NCBI GenBank assembly: GCA_022592435.1
Contig: JABYQS010000076.1
Location: forward strand, 1 to 64,000
Reading direction: 5' to 3'
DNA length: 64,000 nt
Origin: Cerioporus squamosus
Taxonomy: Eukaryota > Basidiomycota > Agaricomycetes > Polyporales > Polyporaceae
Shown here piece after piece: positions 43,005-57,456 of this stretch. Position 1 is the stretch's first letter; every line of letters starts with the position of its first letter. The translations under genes were made by a program, and so were the position numbers. The notes below the pieces were generated by a model that worked only from the letters and a program-made list of their open reading frames with translations, ran no database searches and had not been told where the DNA came from.

Positions 43005-44462
43005 TCAACCGATCGACATGGCCGTGTCGACCGTATCGGCCACATCCGATGTCGATGCAGGGCCGCTGCCAAGGCGTGACGAGAAAATCACGTCTTTGAG
43101 AACTTGGGCGATGAGACCGTGTTGCGCTTCGGTAGCGATCTTGTCGCTGTAGTGCGAATGGAGATGTCAGTACATGATAAGATAGTAGCAGCGTAGTTGG
43201 ACTGACCTGTCCTTGACAGCCTTTGAGAGGGCACTTTCCTCCCGCTTCTGGTTGTCCTTTTGCTACGGATCGTGCGCGGTCAGCGCTGGTACAGTATAAT
43301 TAGTGACATGGAGGTACATACCTTGATTACAGCCTTCTCGTCTATGAGGACCGGTTGCGGTGGGCGAGTGCTCGGGATCGAGGTCTGAGCCTTCGTCAGC
43401 TTCTGATGCAGATCGGCAAGCTGGTTGGCCGCGTATGCACGGTTCTGTTCGTAATTCGCATGAGATCTTTGCGCCACCACAAAGGAACTGGGGCGAACGT
43501 ACGGAGATGAGAGCACTCTGGCTCAGCGTGTTGATCCAGTACTTGTTCCACAGCAATCCGAGCAGCTCATTGTCGAGCGTCGACTTGAAGATCTGCACCT
43601 CGAGCGGGTAGTACTGGTTCGCGTGGACGCCAAAGTCCTCGATCTTGTTGAGCGGGATGCTCTGGTACTCGCTGCTCGCGCCGTCGGGCGGGGTGTAGTT
43701 CTCGGGGTACGTGCGGAACGCGCCGATGTCGACCTTGCCGGCGGAGATGGTGCGGTTCGGGTCGATGACGACCGCGACGAACGGGTCCTGGAACTTCTGG
43801 TTCTGCATCTGCGTGTTCACGTCGATGCCCGAGAGCCAGCAGCCGTACCCCGGGTGCGAGTGATACCAGCCGATCGCGTTCTCCAGGCGTTGTACCTGGC
43901 AAAAAATGGCAATGTTTGGCATGGGGTGGAGGGTATGGGGCAAGGAGAGGACGTACGCGTTCGCTGCCCTGGACGTACTGGACCATGTACTCGTTCGCCT
44001 CGTTCGCGGCATTCACTCTCGTCTCCGTTCCTTGCACGGGGAGTGCGAAGGAGTCCACGATCACGAGGGCCTTGCCCACGACCTTGCCCTGCATGATGCC
44101 CATGATCTCGTATGGGACACCGGAGCGTGCATGGATGGCCTGGAGGTATGGTGAGTTATGCGGGCACTGTGGCGCACAGGAGACCAAGTGCGTACCATCT
44201 TGATGAGTGCAACCGCGGAAATCTTGCATACTTTGAAGTAATGGGGACTGGGCAACAAGCATTACCCGTTCAACGTCTCATGTCTGGAATCGATGCTGCA
44301 GAGGACGTAGGCTCACTCGCGGACCCATGGCTTGTCGTTGTTTATCCGCCTGTTCTCCGCTGGGTCGTACCTGAATATCTCATCCTGCGCGCTGAGCTCC
44401 TTAATGTCGTTCGCGAGGCTGAAAGTCTTGAGGGCGATGTTGGATCCTGAGCCGGACGCCAT
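43005..44462 (-). CDS. CSN5: COP9 signalosome subunit 5 (JAMM deneddylase)
   Basis: The gene starts [20 protein letters not shown] at 44462. Catalytic JAMM parts are the glutamate in [16 protein letters not shown] and the zinc motif [14 protein letters not shown]. Between them lies [20 protein letters not shown]. The domain goes on with [20 protein letters not shown] and [20 protein letters not shown], then [19 protein letters not shown]. The C-terminus ends [10 protein letters not shown] at 43005. The subunit removes NEDD8 from cullins and so controls cullin-RING ubiquitin ligases, in cytosol and nucleus. Several introns interrupt it. All catalytic residues are present. Confidence 0.95.
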
Positions 44463-44643
44463 GGTGGCTGCAGCCAAGTCCTTCCGCCACTCGCCCGCAT
44501 ACAGCGTGCGCGTATATGCTACGTGAGAAGGACCTGCCTCATTGGGTGTACGCGCCGAACCCGAAGAATCGCCGAAGGTGTGAGCGGGAGCGTCATCGCG
44601 GTCGGCGAGCCTGAGAGCGTCTTCGACATGCTTGACGTCGTGC
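44463..44643. promoter_or_regulatory. Compact divergent promoter, CSN5 and oxidoreductase-like gene
   Basis: Only 181 bp separate the two start codons on opposite strands, so promoter elements and both leaders must share this space. No individual site was identified. Confidence 0.45.
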
Positions 44644-45446
44644 ATGTCCCTACATCGTCTATCTCGCGCCTCTGCTCGCCGGCCGTACCATAACATCTTT
44701 TTTGTCTCATGCAAAGCACGCCATAACCTATGGGCGCGGTGTCTGGCGACTTCCATCCCTCCAGGCCCACTCAACGAGTCCGACTCTTCCCCTTCGCACC
44801 CGCCGCCGGTTGATGCTCAGCAGCTGTCGCACTTGAAGCGTCCCAATCGTGCTGGTCAAGATCTAAGTCAGCGCTATGAGCGTCTCGAACGGTCCCTGCG
44901 CGGCAAGAACGTCTATGGACGCGAGATCAAAGACTTGCAGAGGTCCGGAGAGGCTGCAGACCCGGCGCCCTACACTTCGGAGGAGAAGACTCAGGAAGCG
45001 AGCACGAGTGCCGGGAGGAGCGCACGGAGGATATTCAGAGGCTTCGTCGTCCCAGAGGCTCCCAAGCCGCCTGCAGAAGATGGTGCGTGAGCCTCCCTCC
45101 CACCGTTATAGGACTGGCTCGTTGAACATCGCTTGCAGAATGCTGCATGTCCGGTTGCGCCGTTTGCGTTTATGACCTCTACGATGAGGCGCGAGAAGAC
45201 TACATCAAAGCTGTGGACCACCTTCGCTCCGAGTTGACCAAGCAGAATGTTCCAAAGAGCGAGTGGCCCGCCGACATCCGGCCTGACTGGAAGGGTGGGC
45301 AGACGAGTCCTGTCTCCCGTTCCGACGTCACGCTCAGCGCGTTCGAGCAACTGGAACTTGCGTTGAAGGCGCGGAGGGAGAGGGAGGCTCAGAAGGAGGC
45401 TCAGCCGCAAGCACCCAGTGTCCCCGCGCAGAGCAGCGAGGGTTAG
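44644..45446 (+). CDS. Mitochondrial oxidoreductase-like domain protein
   Basis: Two exons (44644-45082, 45139-45446) give 248 residues. I chose ATG 44644 (MSLHRLSRASARRPYHNIFF) because the upstream extension has no ATG in frame. The N-terminus is basic, with Ser and Arg and no acids in the first 30 residues, like a mitochondrial targeting sequence. The splice joins PPAED to ECCMSGCAVCVYDLYDEARE, the conserved cysteine-rich core of the oxidoreductase-like domain. A helical, Lys/Glu-rich region (SAFEQLELALKARREREAQK) ends the protein. The biochemical role of the domain is not established. It shares a short divergent promoter with CSN5. Confidence 0.83.
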
Positions 45447-46001
45447 TGTGCCGAAGTCTTACCGGATGCTTCAGTCGCTCTGATGGGAATGGTAACGTGC
45501 AGCAGCTTCTCCCTCTTATGTTGCTCGCAAGCGGCCTCCCAAGAAGAGGGTGGGAATGGACGATGTGTACGAGGGACTGCGGTGGGTTCTCTTTAGTAAT
45601 CGTTGAAGAGGTCAGTTCCGGAATCCTTGTGCTATGTAGGCGACTTCTAATGTCTTGCAGTTAGGCTGATCGATGCATATGTATACATACCGAGCAAACC
45701 ATGACGATTCACGCCCATAAACCACATCACCCTCCGCACGTGTGGTACGAATAGGTGTGCAACCACTGCCTCGCCTGGGCACACATGTCCACTATTCTTG
45801 GCCGCCAGAAGAACCCTCAAGTTAAACAACATATGTCTCGTGCCTCCATGCTACTCATACCTTACTGTTAGTGTCATGGGAGGCTTGATTCACTCCCGAG
45901 GTTTCTCCGCCGTAGCCTCAGTGCGTGTTCCTATAAGAAGCGCAGCGTCGCCAACAATCCTGAACTCCTGAACGCTGTAGAACCCCTATCAGCTTGCAGA
46001 G
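45447..46001. other. Intergenic, upstream of GH1
   Basis: 555 bp between two plus-strand genes. It should hold the GH1 promoter. No supported feature was seen. Confidence 0.4.
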
Positions 46002-48833
<2,832 letters not shown>

Positions 48834-50894
48834 ATGTCCTCCACGCGCAAAGCAAACACCAAAGGGAAACAGACCGCATCCGCCCCTCGTTCGGGGGTCG
48901 GCGACCGCAGCGACTCGGCCCTGGTCGCAACATCCCAAGTCTCGCGCTTCCACACGGAGACGCTGATCACCCTCTCCAACGACATCGACCTGAAGGACGT
49001 CCACGTCGCCATCGGCCCACGCATCCTGCTGGGATCCGCGAACCTGCGCCTCTTCCACGGCGTCCACTATGGGCTCATCGGGCAGAACGGCGTCGGCAAG
49101 TCCACGCTCCTCAAGGCCATCGGACACAACCAGCTCGCCGGCTTCCCGTCCAACGTGCGCGTGTTGTACGTCGAGCAGCTCGAGGGCGCGGACATGAGCC
49201 GCTCTGTCGTGAGCGTCGTGATGGACGCGGACCAGAAGGCCGCTCGGATGCGCCGCGAGCTCAAGCTGCTGCAGGCCGCGATGGAAGCGGAGGACCCGAC
49301 GGAGATCGCGCGCACGATGCGGACGATTCGTCTCGTGAGGACCAAGGAGGAAGAGGAGGCCGCGGCGAAGGTCGCGCTGGAGAGGAGTGGGGCGCGCGGG
49401 AAAGAGGCGAGGAAGGAACTCATCAAGCAGGAGAAGCGCGTCGTGGATACGGCGGCGGCGAACGAGGAGCCGTTGACCCACGACGAGATCACCAGCGCGA
49501 CAGTGGAGGCGCAGGACCTGCTGACGGAGCTGTTCGCGGCGATGGAGGTGCATGGGGAGGAGGCTGCTGAGGCGAAGGCGCGGAAGATCTTGAAGGGGTT
49601 GAGGTTCCCGCTTGACTGGCACGACCGCCCGTTGGGCGAGCTCTCTGGAGGGTGGCGTATCCGCGTCGCGTTGGCTTCGGCGTTGCACATCGAGCCCGAC
49701 ATCCTTCTCATGGACGAGCCGACAAACCATCTCGACCTCCCCGCGATCATCTGGTTGCAGGACTACCTGTCCCAGCTCTCCGATGTGACGTCCGTCGTCG
49801 TCTCGCACGACCGCGCGTTCCTTAACGCCGTCGTAGACGAGATCATCGTGTTCAAAGACCAAACGCTTACCTACCACACTGGCAACTTCGACGAGTACCT
49901 CGAGCACACCGAGGAGAAGCAACGATACATGGAGCGAATGGCTGCGGCGATCGAGCGCAAGAAGACCGCGGCCGAGAAGACCGTGCAGACGGCGATGTCC
50001 CAGGCGCGGAAGAGCGGAGACGACAAGAAGATGGCCCAGGCGGCGTCGCGACAACGCAAGCTCGAGCGCATCGGCATGGAGGTCAACGAGAAGGGCATCG
50101 GTTCAAGCTCAACCGCGACCGCGCCGGTTACTACCTGTCTGTGCGGTCGGATGCCGAAGTCGAGCAAGCTGAGCAGCCGCCAACTTGGACTATCCCGGAC
50201 CCCATCCCTCTTCGTCAAGCGGGTGCCATCATCGAGGTGGAGGGTGTGTCTGTAGGCTACGACAAGCGGAAGCCGCCCATCTTGTCCGATGTTACGCTAA
50301 ACTGTCGGTCAGGAGGCCCGCATCGCTATCGTTGGCGCGAACGGGAGCGGCAAGACCACTCTGGTCAAAGCCCTAGTAGGAGAGATCGCGCCTACAAAGG
50401 GCAACGTTAGTCGACACCTCTCAGCAAAGATAGGATACTTCACCCAGCACCACGTCGATGATCTCCACCAGCAACCTCCGGAGACCTCTGCTCTGTCCAT
50501 GCTCCTCAACAAAGACCCCGAGAGGCGTGAGCAGGACTGTCGCGCTCACTTGGGCAAGTACGGCTTGAAAGGCAATATCGCGCTGCAACCTTTGCGGAGT
50601 CTCAGCGGAGGCCAGATGGTGCGCGTCGCCTTCGCTCTGAGCACGTATGGCTTGTCTCCACACCTCCTCATCCTCGATGAGCCGACGAACCACCTCGACT
50701 ATCTGACGACCGAGGCTCTGATTGAGGCACTGAAGGAGTACTCTGGAGCTGTCGTCGTTGTGTCACACGACCAGTTCTTCGTGTCCGAAGTTGCGGAGGA
50801 AGTATACGCGGTGAAGAAGGGGAAGCTCGTGTACCTGGAGGCAGGAATGGAGGAATACGTGAAGTCATGTCGGAAGAGAGGACGAACGAGATGA
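48834..50894 (+). CDS. ABC-F ATPase (Gcn20/ARB-type), two frame breaks
   Basis: The gene starts MSSTRKANTKGKQTASAP at 48834. The first ATPase domain has Walker A GQNGVGKST, signature LSGGW and Walker B ILLMDEPTNHLD. The linker is a long Arg/Lys/Glu-rich coil. The second domain has GANGSGKTT, LSGGQ and LLILDEPTNHLD. There is no membrane domain, so it should be a cytosolic ribosome-associated factor of the Gcn20/New1 group. The frame is lost between 50093 and 50303. After NEKG the conserved HRFKLNRDRAGYYLSV appears one frame on (one base missing at 50093-50096). The original frame returns at VGQEARIAIVGANGSGKTT (one surplus base near 50303). With both corrected the product is 686 residues. Uncorrected, it stops at 50255, before the second ATPase domain. 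Confidence 0.87.
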
Positions 50895-51755
50895 CGCATG
50901 AGGTTGGGCTATCTCCGGTGAGATGCAGCACATAAGTACGTCGTACGGAGGTGGTTGGTGCGGAGGTGATAGATGTCTGTCCATGTCTGTTGGTGTCAAG
51001 ATCGAATAGATATATTCACATGCTCAACAGAGCACCTTTACGTTGTATGCTGCAGCTAAAAGACCTGAGGCGGGCACGATCAGTACTACTGGACATGTGC
51101 CGTAAATCGGGATGTGAGGGCTTATACCAGGTAGCGCACCATCATTCAGTACACTCCGGTGATTCAGGCATGCCCCATGCTTGCTCTTGCATCGCATGCT
51201 TGACAAGCACGACCACGGGTCCGGTCGCGTTGCTCAAAATGATGCGTAGTTGAGAGGATAGAGCTGAGAGGATAACCATGCTATGTAGCAGTCGTACCGA
51301 GTCGGTCCCGGGCGGACATGTGAGAGGCAATCTCCCGTTTTCATACTAAGATAACTTGTTCATTGGGGTAATCCTGGGACCTGGGCAGGTCGTACAAGAG
51401 TGAAGCGGAGGTCGGGTGGTTGTCGCGGCGCGGAGACAAGTGAGGCGAAGCGCCCAACGCAGCCTGGCGCTTGTGCCACAAATTGAGACTCCGGCAAAGT
51501 CAGCAAACTCTATCGCCACAACGCCCGGGAGCAGCGAAAGTATCGAGGCCGTCAACGCCAACGCCAACGCCAACACTTCAAGGGTAAGCCGGTCTCTCTT
51601 CAAAGTGAGTATCTGCTGCCGCTGCACGCCTTCTGGGACCTCTATGCTGCTTCTCCATGCCGAAACTCTGCAACAATCGCTGGATTCGACGCTGGATGGC
51701 TTCCCAACCCTCTGGATGACGAATTTTGCGCTCATACTCTTGCACCTACTACCAG
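50895..51755 (+). promoter_or_regulatory. Upstream region of eL20 with a likely leader intron
   Basis: A donor gtaagc at 51584 and the acceptor accag at 51751-51755, directly before the ATG, outline a 172-nt intron in the 5' leader, as often seen in ribosomal protein genes. The short repeat AACGCC lies at 51554-51571. The part before about 51350 shows nothing recognisable. Confidence 0.45.
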
Positions 51756-52506
51756 ATGTCCTTCAACGAGTACCAGGTCGTTGGCCGCCACTTGCCCTCG
51801 GAGCATGAGCCCACCCCCAAGATCTACCGTATGCGCATTTTTGCGCCCAACGAAGTCGTCGCCAAGTCGCGCTTTTGGTACTTCCTGAGGTATGTCATAT
51901 GCCGAAACTCTGCCCTTTCTTGCGCAAGCCCCGCTCCCCTCTTCCGCCGTTCGATGCTCAAATCTTGCTCAGGCAATTGAAGAAGGTCAAGAAAGCCAGT
52001 GGTGAGATCATTGGCGTCAACGTCGTGTGTATCATTCCCTTGCAGCCGTTCAAGTGGCAGGCGGAGTAGGGACTAATCGCCGTCATTGCGACGTGCACCT
52101 CTAGATTCATGAGAAGAAGCCCTTGAAGATCAAGAACTTCGGCATCTGGCTCCGTTACGACTCTCGTTCCGGAACGCACAACATGTACAAGGAGTTCCGT
52201 GAGCTCAGCCGTGCGGACGCCGTGAAGGCGCTCTACCAGGACATGGCTGCCCGCCACCGCGCGCGTTTCCGGTCGATCCACGTACGTGATGACCCATGCT
52301 ACACCCTGGAGTTGCTTTGCCGGGCAGTTTCGACGGTACTGACAAGTAATATGCAGATCCTCCGTGTTGTCGAGATCGAGAAGACCGACGATATTCGCCG
52401 CCCCTACATCAAGCAGCTCTTGGTGCCCAAGCTCAAGTTCCCCCTCCCCCACCGTGTCACCAAGGTCCGCTCGACCTTCGTTGCGCACAGGCCCTCTACT
52501 TTCTGA
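51756..52506 (+). CDS. RPL20: 60S ribosomal protein eL20 (L18a family)
   Basis: Four exons (51756-51889, 51973-52024, 52105-52281, 52357-52506) join to 170 residues, close to the 172 of yeast L20. The start ATG 51756 gives [20 protein letters not shown], matching the family N-terminus. Further conserved pieces are [57 protein letters not shown] and [20 protein letters not shown]. The end [20 protein letters not shown] is basic, as expected for rRNA binding. It is a structural protein of the large subunit. All splice joins are in frame and no oddity was seen. Confidence 0.96.
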
Positions 52507-52959
52507 GCTGCATCTCTGTGACCGTTGGGTGGTGGGCATGCCCGGGACCAAAATCATCGTCACCTTGCTATCTCATCACTGTCTTACCCTACATGCATAT
52601 GACGATATGAATGTATGTTGCGCCGTGTACTCGTACTGATTCGCGGTGACTCTCATGCACGGGTGTGCAACACCTCCGGTGCAGCCTCAAATTGTCCTCG
52701 ACGCTGCGAGTATACGTTCTGTCTAAGACGTCTTCGTGGTCGTCTTCCGACCTTCATTGTCCTCATTCTGAGGAGCTTTGGGATGGCCGCAATTTGAGAT
52801 AGATCACATCCTCGTGTAAGAACGGCCATTCACTGCGCCCCTCATGGGCATGGCACGTACGCACGAGGTGGACAGGCTACTTGTGAGGGCAACTGCATAT
52901 ATAACATCTATCGGATATGGGGCCTATGAGTACAGGGTGCTCCACCAAATCTCGGCCTT
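52507..52959. other. Convergent 3' region
   Basis: This lies between the stops of eL20 (plus) and the GH5 cellulase (minus). Nothing recognised. Confidence 0.45.
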
Positions 52960-54663
52960 TTACTTCCGCGCATTCGGCGCAAGGCAGGAAGAAACAAGTG
53001 AAGTATCGATCCACTGGCCGTTGCTGTAGGTTGGGACTTCACCAAGGGCGTAGCCTTGGTAGAAGTTGCCTGCCGCCCAGCCGACGTACCCCAAGAAGAC
53101 TAGCAAAGAAGCTGGTTAGCGAGCACGCATAGCTCGGTCATTAAGATGATACGCACCATCGGAGTTGGCATTTTGGAACGCGACTTGCTCGCACATGAAC
53201 TGCTGGCAAGATGCAACGTTGCCTCCGCCAGTCTCGGTGTTGAATGCCTGACGGCCATTGCAGCGGAGCCACTCAGCGAGCGGGGCCCATGCGTTGTCGA
53301 TGTTGTTGGTCACGCATTCCTCGTGCGTTCCCCTATTGAGTCGATACATGAGTACCTTGGGGAGAAGCTGGGTGCTACGGAAAGACGTACGAGTTGTCGG
53401 AGTCAAGGTACTTGTGAACGTCGAAGACGAGGTTCGTGGTGCTGCCGTCGGGGTTCGTGACCTTCATGAGTGCGGCCCCGGAGCCGTTCGAGATGAAGGT
53501 CTCGGCGGAGGTCCAGTTGTTTCCGGGGAGCAAGATTATCTGCGAAGTCGCTCTGACGGAGTCTGTCAGGATGCTGGGCCGCCCTTCCCAGTGTGGAAGA
53601 CTTACCCGGCCTTGCGGATTGCAGTAACTGCGGCTTGAACACTCTCAGCCCAGAGGTTGATGTCGGGGACGTCGTGCGGCTCGTTCATGCTACCAGTTGC
53701 CGTCAGAGGCAAACCCTTCACAATGATGGTAACAAGCTCACACTCCGAAGATGATCTTGCTGTTGTTTGCGTATTTTGCCGCCACGCTGGACCAGAGCTC
53801 CGCAAACTGCTCGTTCGTCGGGCCACCCTGGCCAATGATCTACCAAACACCACCCATTAGCGACCGACTCAGACAGCGCACCACGAACAAACAGTCTTCT
53901 CACCTTGCCGTTCCAACGCGCGTAGTTGTGGATATCAATGATGCACGACGCGCCCGTGTTCAAGCACGCCTGCACCAACGCATCGTACTCCGCAAAGTTA
54001 TCTTCGTCAATCGTGCCGCCCAGCACGCCGTCCGTGAGATACTGCCACCCGACGGGGAGGCGGAAGACGTTGAACCCGTCGTCCTTGACGAAGTGCTGCA
54101 TCTGGCCCTCGCCGTCGTTCCCGTAGTACTGCGTCAGCGGCGGCCACGCCCCGCTCGCACTGCACGTCCCGTCCGTCGAGCACCCAAAGTCGAACCCGGC
54201 GATGTTCACGCCGGCGAAGCGCAGCTTGCCTGCGCCTGGCGCGGGGATCTGGCAGGTCGACGTCGGGGTGGGGGCGGTGGTTGTGGTGGAGGGGGTCGAG
54301 GGCGCGGTGGTTGCAGTGCCGGGCACGCATTGGAAGTACGCTGCGGGATGGTCTGTGAGCTACGGGTTGGTGTGTCGAGAGGAAGGACTCGCGTACCGTC
54401 GTTGAGTTCTGTGCAAACAGAGCCAGTGGCGCAAGCCGTAGGTCCTGTCCAGCCCTGCATTTAGCTGTGATCAGTATACCGGTACGGAGGGTTGCTAGTA
54501 AGACAACTGACTGTGCCACCACCTGTCAAGAGTTACATCAGTGAAACGTTCACTGTCTGAGTGAGACGTACTCACATTGACCCCAGACAGGGGAGAGGGT
54601 TGTCTGTGCGCTCGCAGAGAGCGCGAGGGCAACAGCCACACAAAGTGCGGAGAATGAGTGCAT
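52960..54663 (-). CDS. Secreted GH5 endoglucanase with N-terminal CBM1
   Basis: The gene starts MHSFSALCVAVALALSASAQ at 54663; the signal peptide probably ends at residue 19. The CBM1 follows: PVWGQ, CGGTGWTGPTACATGSVC and YFQCVPG, the small cysteine-knot cellulose-binding fold with aromatic Trp and Tyr. A Thr/Pro/Ser linker (TTAPSTPSTTTTAPTPTSTC) leads to the GH5 barrel. That contains GVNIAGFDFGCSTDGTC, FNVFRLPVGWQYLTDG, the acid/base glutamate in IIFGVMNEPHD and the nucleophile in FNTETGGGN. The protein ends VSSCLAPNARK. Many short introns are present. It should cut internal beta-1,4-glucosidic bonds of cellulose outside the cell, giving cello-oligosaccharides that GH1 enzymes finish. All key residues are seen. 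Confidence 0.95.
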
Positions 54664-55639
54664 GACGTCCTGAGGCAGATCGGGGAGAGGCCGAACTTGC
54701 GTCTGATGCGTCAATGTGCGTGAGGTAGGCCTTTTATCCCATCCTCACGGAGCTCCAGATTTCGGCGACAGAAACGTTAGCACCGTCAGGCAGAGAAGAA
54801 GCGGATCTCACTCTTCGCATCCGAGATTCTGCACTAGAAGCCATCGACGTCGCCGTGATACCGAGGGCGTCCTGCGTCGATGTTGACAAGTCGTGCCTCG
54901 TACCGTGCCCGACAACTGCCCGTATCGCAGGGTGTATACCTAGTCGTACGGCAGGACAGACCTCGAGTCGATCATGTGAGCCATCGGAGAGCTCTCGAGG
55001 TAGCACGCGGAAGAGAGCAGGAGGTTACGAGAGGCGGCTCATATTCGCAACAACGTCGGGTCGTGTCGGGTCGGCGATGTCGCGCGCGTTCCCGCCTGCC
55101 CGAGCTGCTTCTCGTCCGGGCTGTCGCGCCCTTCCATCTACAGTCCCGGTTTCCTCAGGGTTTTCTGGCTTGATATTTTTGTGTCACTGAGGACCGGCTG
55201 GTTCGTGGCTATCGTCACCAGCCCCATGCTGCTGACCTGACAGCCGCTCTTCGCGCGTGGTTGAGTCGTAGGCGGTACATCATCTGCTGAACCTCGGAAA
55301 ACAGACAGCGAGCACGGAAAATGATACGTTCAAGTCAAGGGACTCACACTAGTTGGCTAGAGGCAATCACGGGCCTCGTGGCTATGGCGGACGAATGGCA
55401 CGTACGCATACAAGCACTCAAGAACATGGGTATGTCTATCACATTCCTCTGACCGAGGCACACAATACACCAATAGCGAACAAGTGGGGAAGCGGTACTC
55501 TGTCAACATCCCGGCACCACGTGCGTCATTAGATAGCCATTATACCGATGATACAAACTAACCAAGAACGGATACTAGAAGAACTTAAAGGTGTTTTTGA
55601 AGACAGCGTGGTAGGTGTATACAGGGGCGCTTCTTGGCT
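54664..55639. other. Upstream region of the GH5 gene
   Basis: 976 bp. The cellulase promoter must lie near 54664. No regulatory site could be assigned with confidence, and open frames here lack domains. Confidence 0.4.
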
Positions 55640-57028
55640 CTAGACGACGAGGACGGTGTTGAAAACGTAATCCCAGATCTTGCTGGTGACGCCGAAGCCG
55701 AGGTCGAAGTTCTTGTAGTGGTGGGCAAGATGGTACTTCTTCATGTCCCTCACATACGCAGGGAGCCTCGTGTGGTGAAGGCTAGTGGTAGAAAAAGAGG
55801 TGAGTTCCACGTGGTATAGATGATTAACGGTGGACTTACGCATAGTGCATGACATCGTAGGCGACATCTGGGAACAATCGTCATGGCATGAGCTTGAGGC
55901 ACATACAGAAACGATGTGAGACTCACAGAAAACGAAGGCACCTGCAATCACCGCGTTCGCCATGGCAGTGGGGAACAGGATGTATGCCAACCGTGTCATC
56001 GGATATGAGAGGAATGTGAACAGAAGAGGGGGCATGACCAGCCTCAACCTACGGCATGCGTCAGCACTCCTGAGACATCCCGCACGAAAAGCTTGACTGA
56101 CCTGTCCATGGGAAGGTAATGGTGGATGCCGTGCATGAGGAAGTGGAAGGTCAAAGCCACGGGGTGGTCGGGGAGCAGGTAGTCAATGTGGAACAGGAAC
56201 CGGTGGAAAATGTACTCCAGAATGGTCCACACAATGTTACCCAGGAAGAATGCCGGGACTGCGTACGCGAACGCGGCAGGGGCAATACGACCAGCAGTGA
56301 GTGCTTTGAGGGGCGCAGCAGGGTCGACGGCGAAAGGAGGCAGGGAGTAGGGGCCAAGGGAGAATTGGACCAAGGACCGGATGAAGATGTACGTGGCGAT
56401 CGGCAGCCATACGCATGGGACGACGTACCACGAAGTCCGCGTGAAAATCTACCTCGCCTGTTAGCACGACGCTCAGTTGTCATTGCTGGAAACATACCTC
56501 CAAATACCAAGGGCCGAACAGACGAGGAGACTCCACAAGATGGCGGGGCTGGTGGACCTGCTGCAAGTAGTAGGACTTGGAGAAGTTGGCCCGCCACATC
56601 TGCATGAAGAGAGGACTGCGGAGATCGAGGAACTGGTTCTTCTCGTAGTCCGCGGAAGTATCCGTCTCCTCCGGCTCGAAATCGTCTGTCGCCTCCCAGT
56701 CTAAAATGCGATCAGTACACTATGCGCGTTGTTCAGCAGCAAGGCGCTCACCGTCTGAGACCGTCTGCTCTCCCGTGCCCAGTCTGCCGACTACGAACTC
56801 CTCCAGCATGTCGTACGCCGAATCCGAATGGTCGTGCTCCGCGGGGTCCTTCATGATGGCGCCAATGTCCTTGCCGGCATAGTTGAGGATGAGGTCGTCT
56901 CCTCCCGGGTGGTCGGCAAGGAACCTCGTAACGTCGTAGACCCTCTTGTCGCGGGTGACCCAGCAGCTGGCGGGCGACGCGTGCTGGGCGACGTCCTCGG
57001 CGGTGAAGATGCGGATCCGCTTGGACAT
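55640..57028 (-). CDS. SCS7: Fatty acid 2-hydroxylase (cytochrome b5 fusion)
   Basis: The gene starts MSKRIRIFTAEDVAQHASPA at 57028. The N-terminal cytochrome b5 domain has the haem motif HPGG at residues 40-43 and the second haem His in DPAEHDHSD. The middle linker includes NQFLDLRSPLFMQMWRANFS. The hydroxylase domain has membrane segments and the di-iron histidine motifs EYIFHRFLFH, FHFLMHGIHHYLPMD, DVMHYALHHTRLP and KYHLAHHYKNFDLGFGVTS. It ends VFNTVLVV at 55640. The enzyme sits in the endoplasmic reticulum and adds the 2-hydroxyl group to very long-chain fatty acids of sphingolipids. Several introns are present. All metal ligands appear intact. Confidence 0.94.
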
Positions 57029-57456
57029 GGCTGCGCGATTGAGGGGGCGGGCAGACGGAGAGGGACGGCAGGAAGACCATCACACCACTTTGGCTTTCTA
57101 ATAGGGCGGAAAGCAGATTCCCACGCTTCGCGCGGGCCAGCGACCGACCTCGCCGCTCAGACGTGCTCCTAGACCTTCCGCTCAAAGTCCAGGCTGTACG
57201 GGACATTCACCCGGACGAAGAATACATTGAACGTCAGCGGTCCGACTGCGGAATACTCGGCCAGCGTCGTTGTCTTGACATCTTTACTGTCTGCACTGTA
57301 AGCGCCTATGACTGGTACCCGTCGTTGTGGTTGAACGCGCCGATGCTTGCCTCTTCTCGACCGGACTGCCTCCGCGGTCTTCTCTGTCTACCACTCTTAT
57401 CACCTGGTACTTAGGCTGCGAGGCATTCACCACGACGCGCATCAGGACGCTGGGCG
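57029..57456. promoter_or_regulatory. Divergent promoter, SCS7-like and SEC5-like genes
   Basis: 428 bp between two start codons on opposite strands. No individual element identified. Confidence 0.4.
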
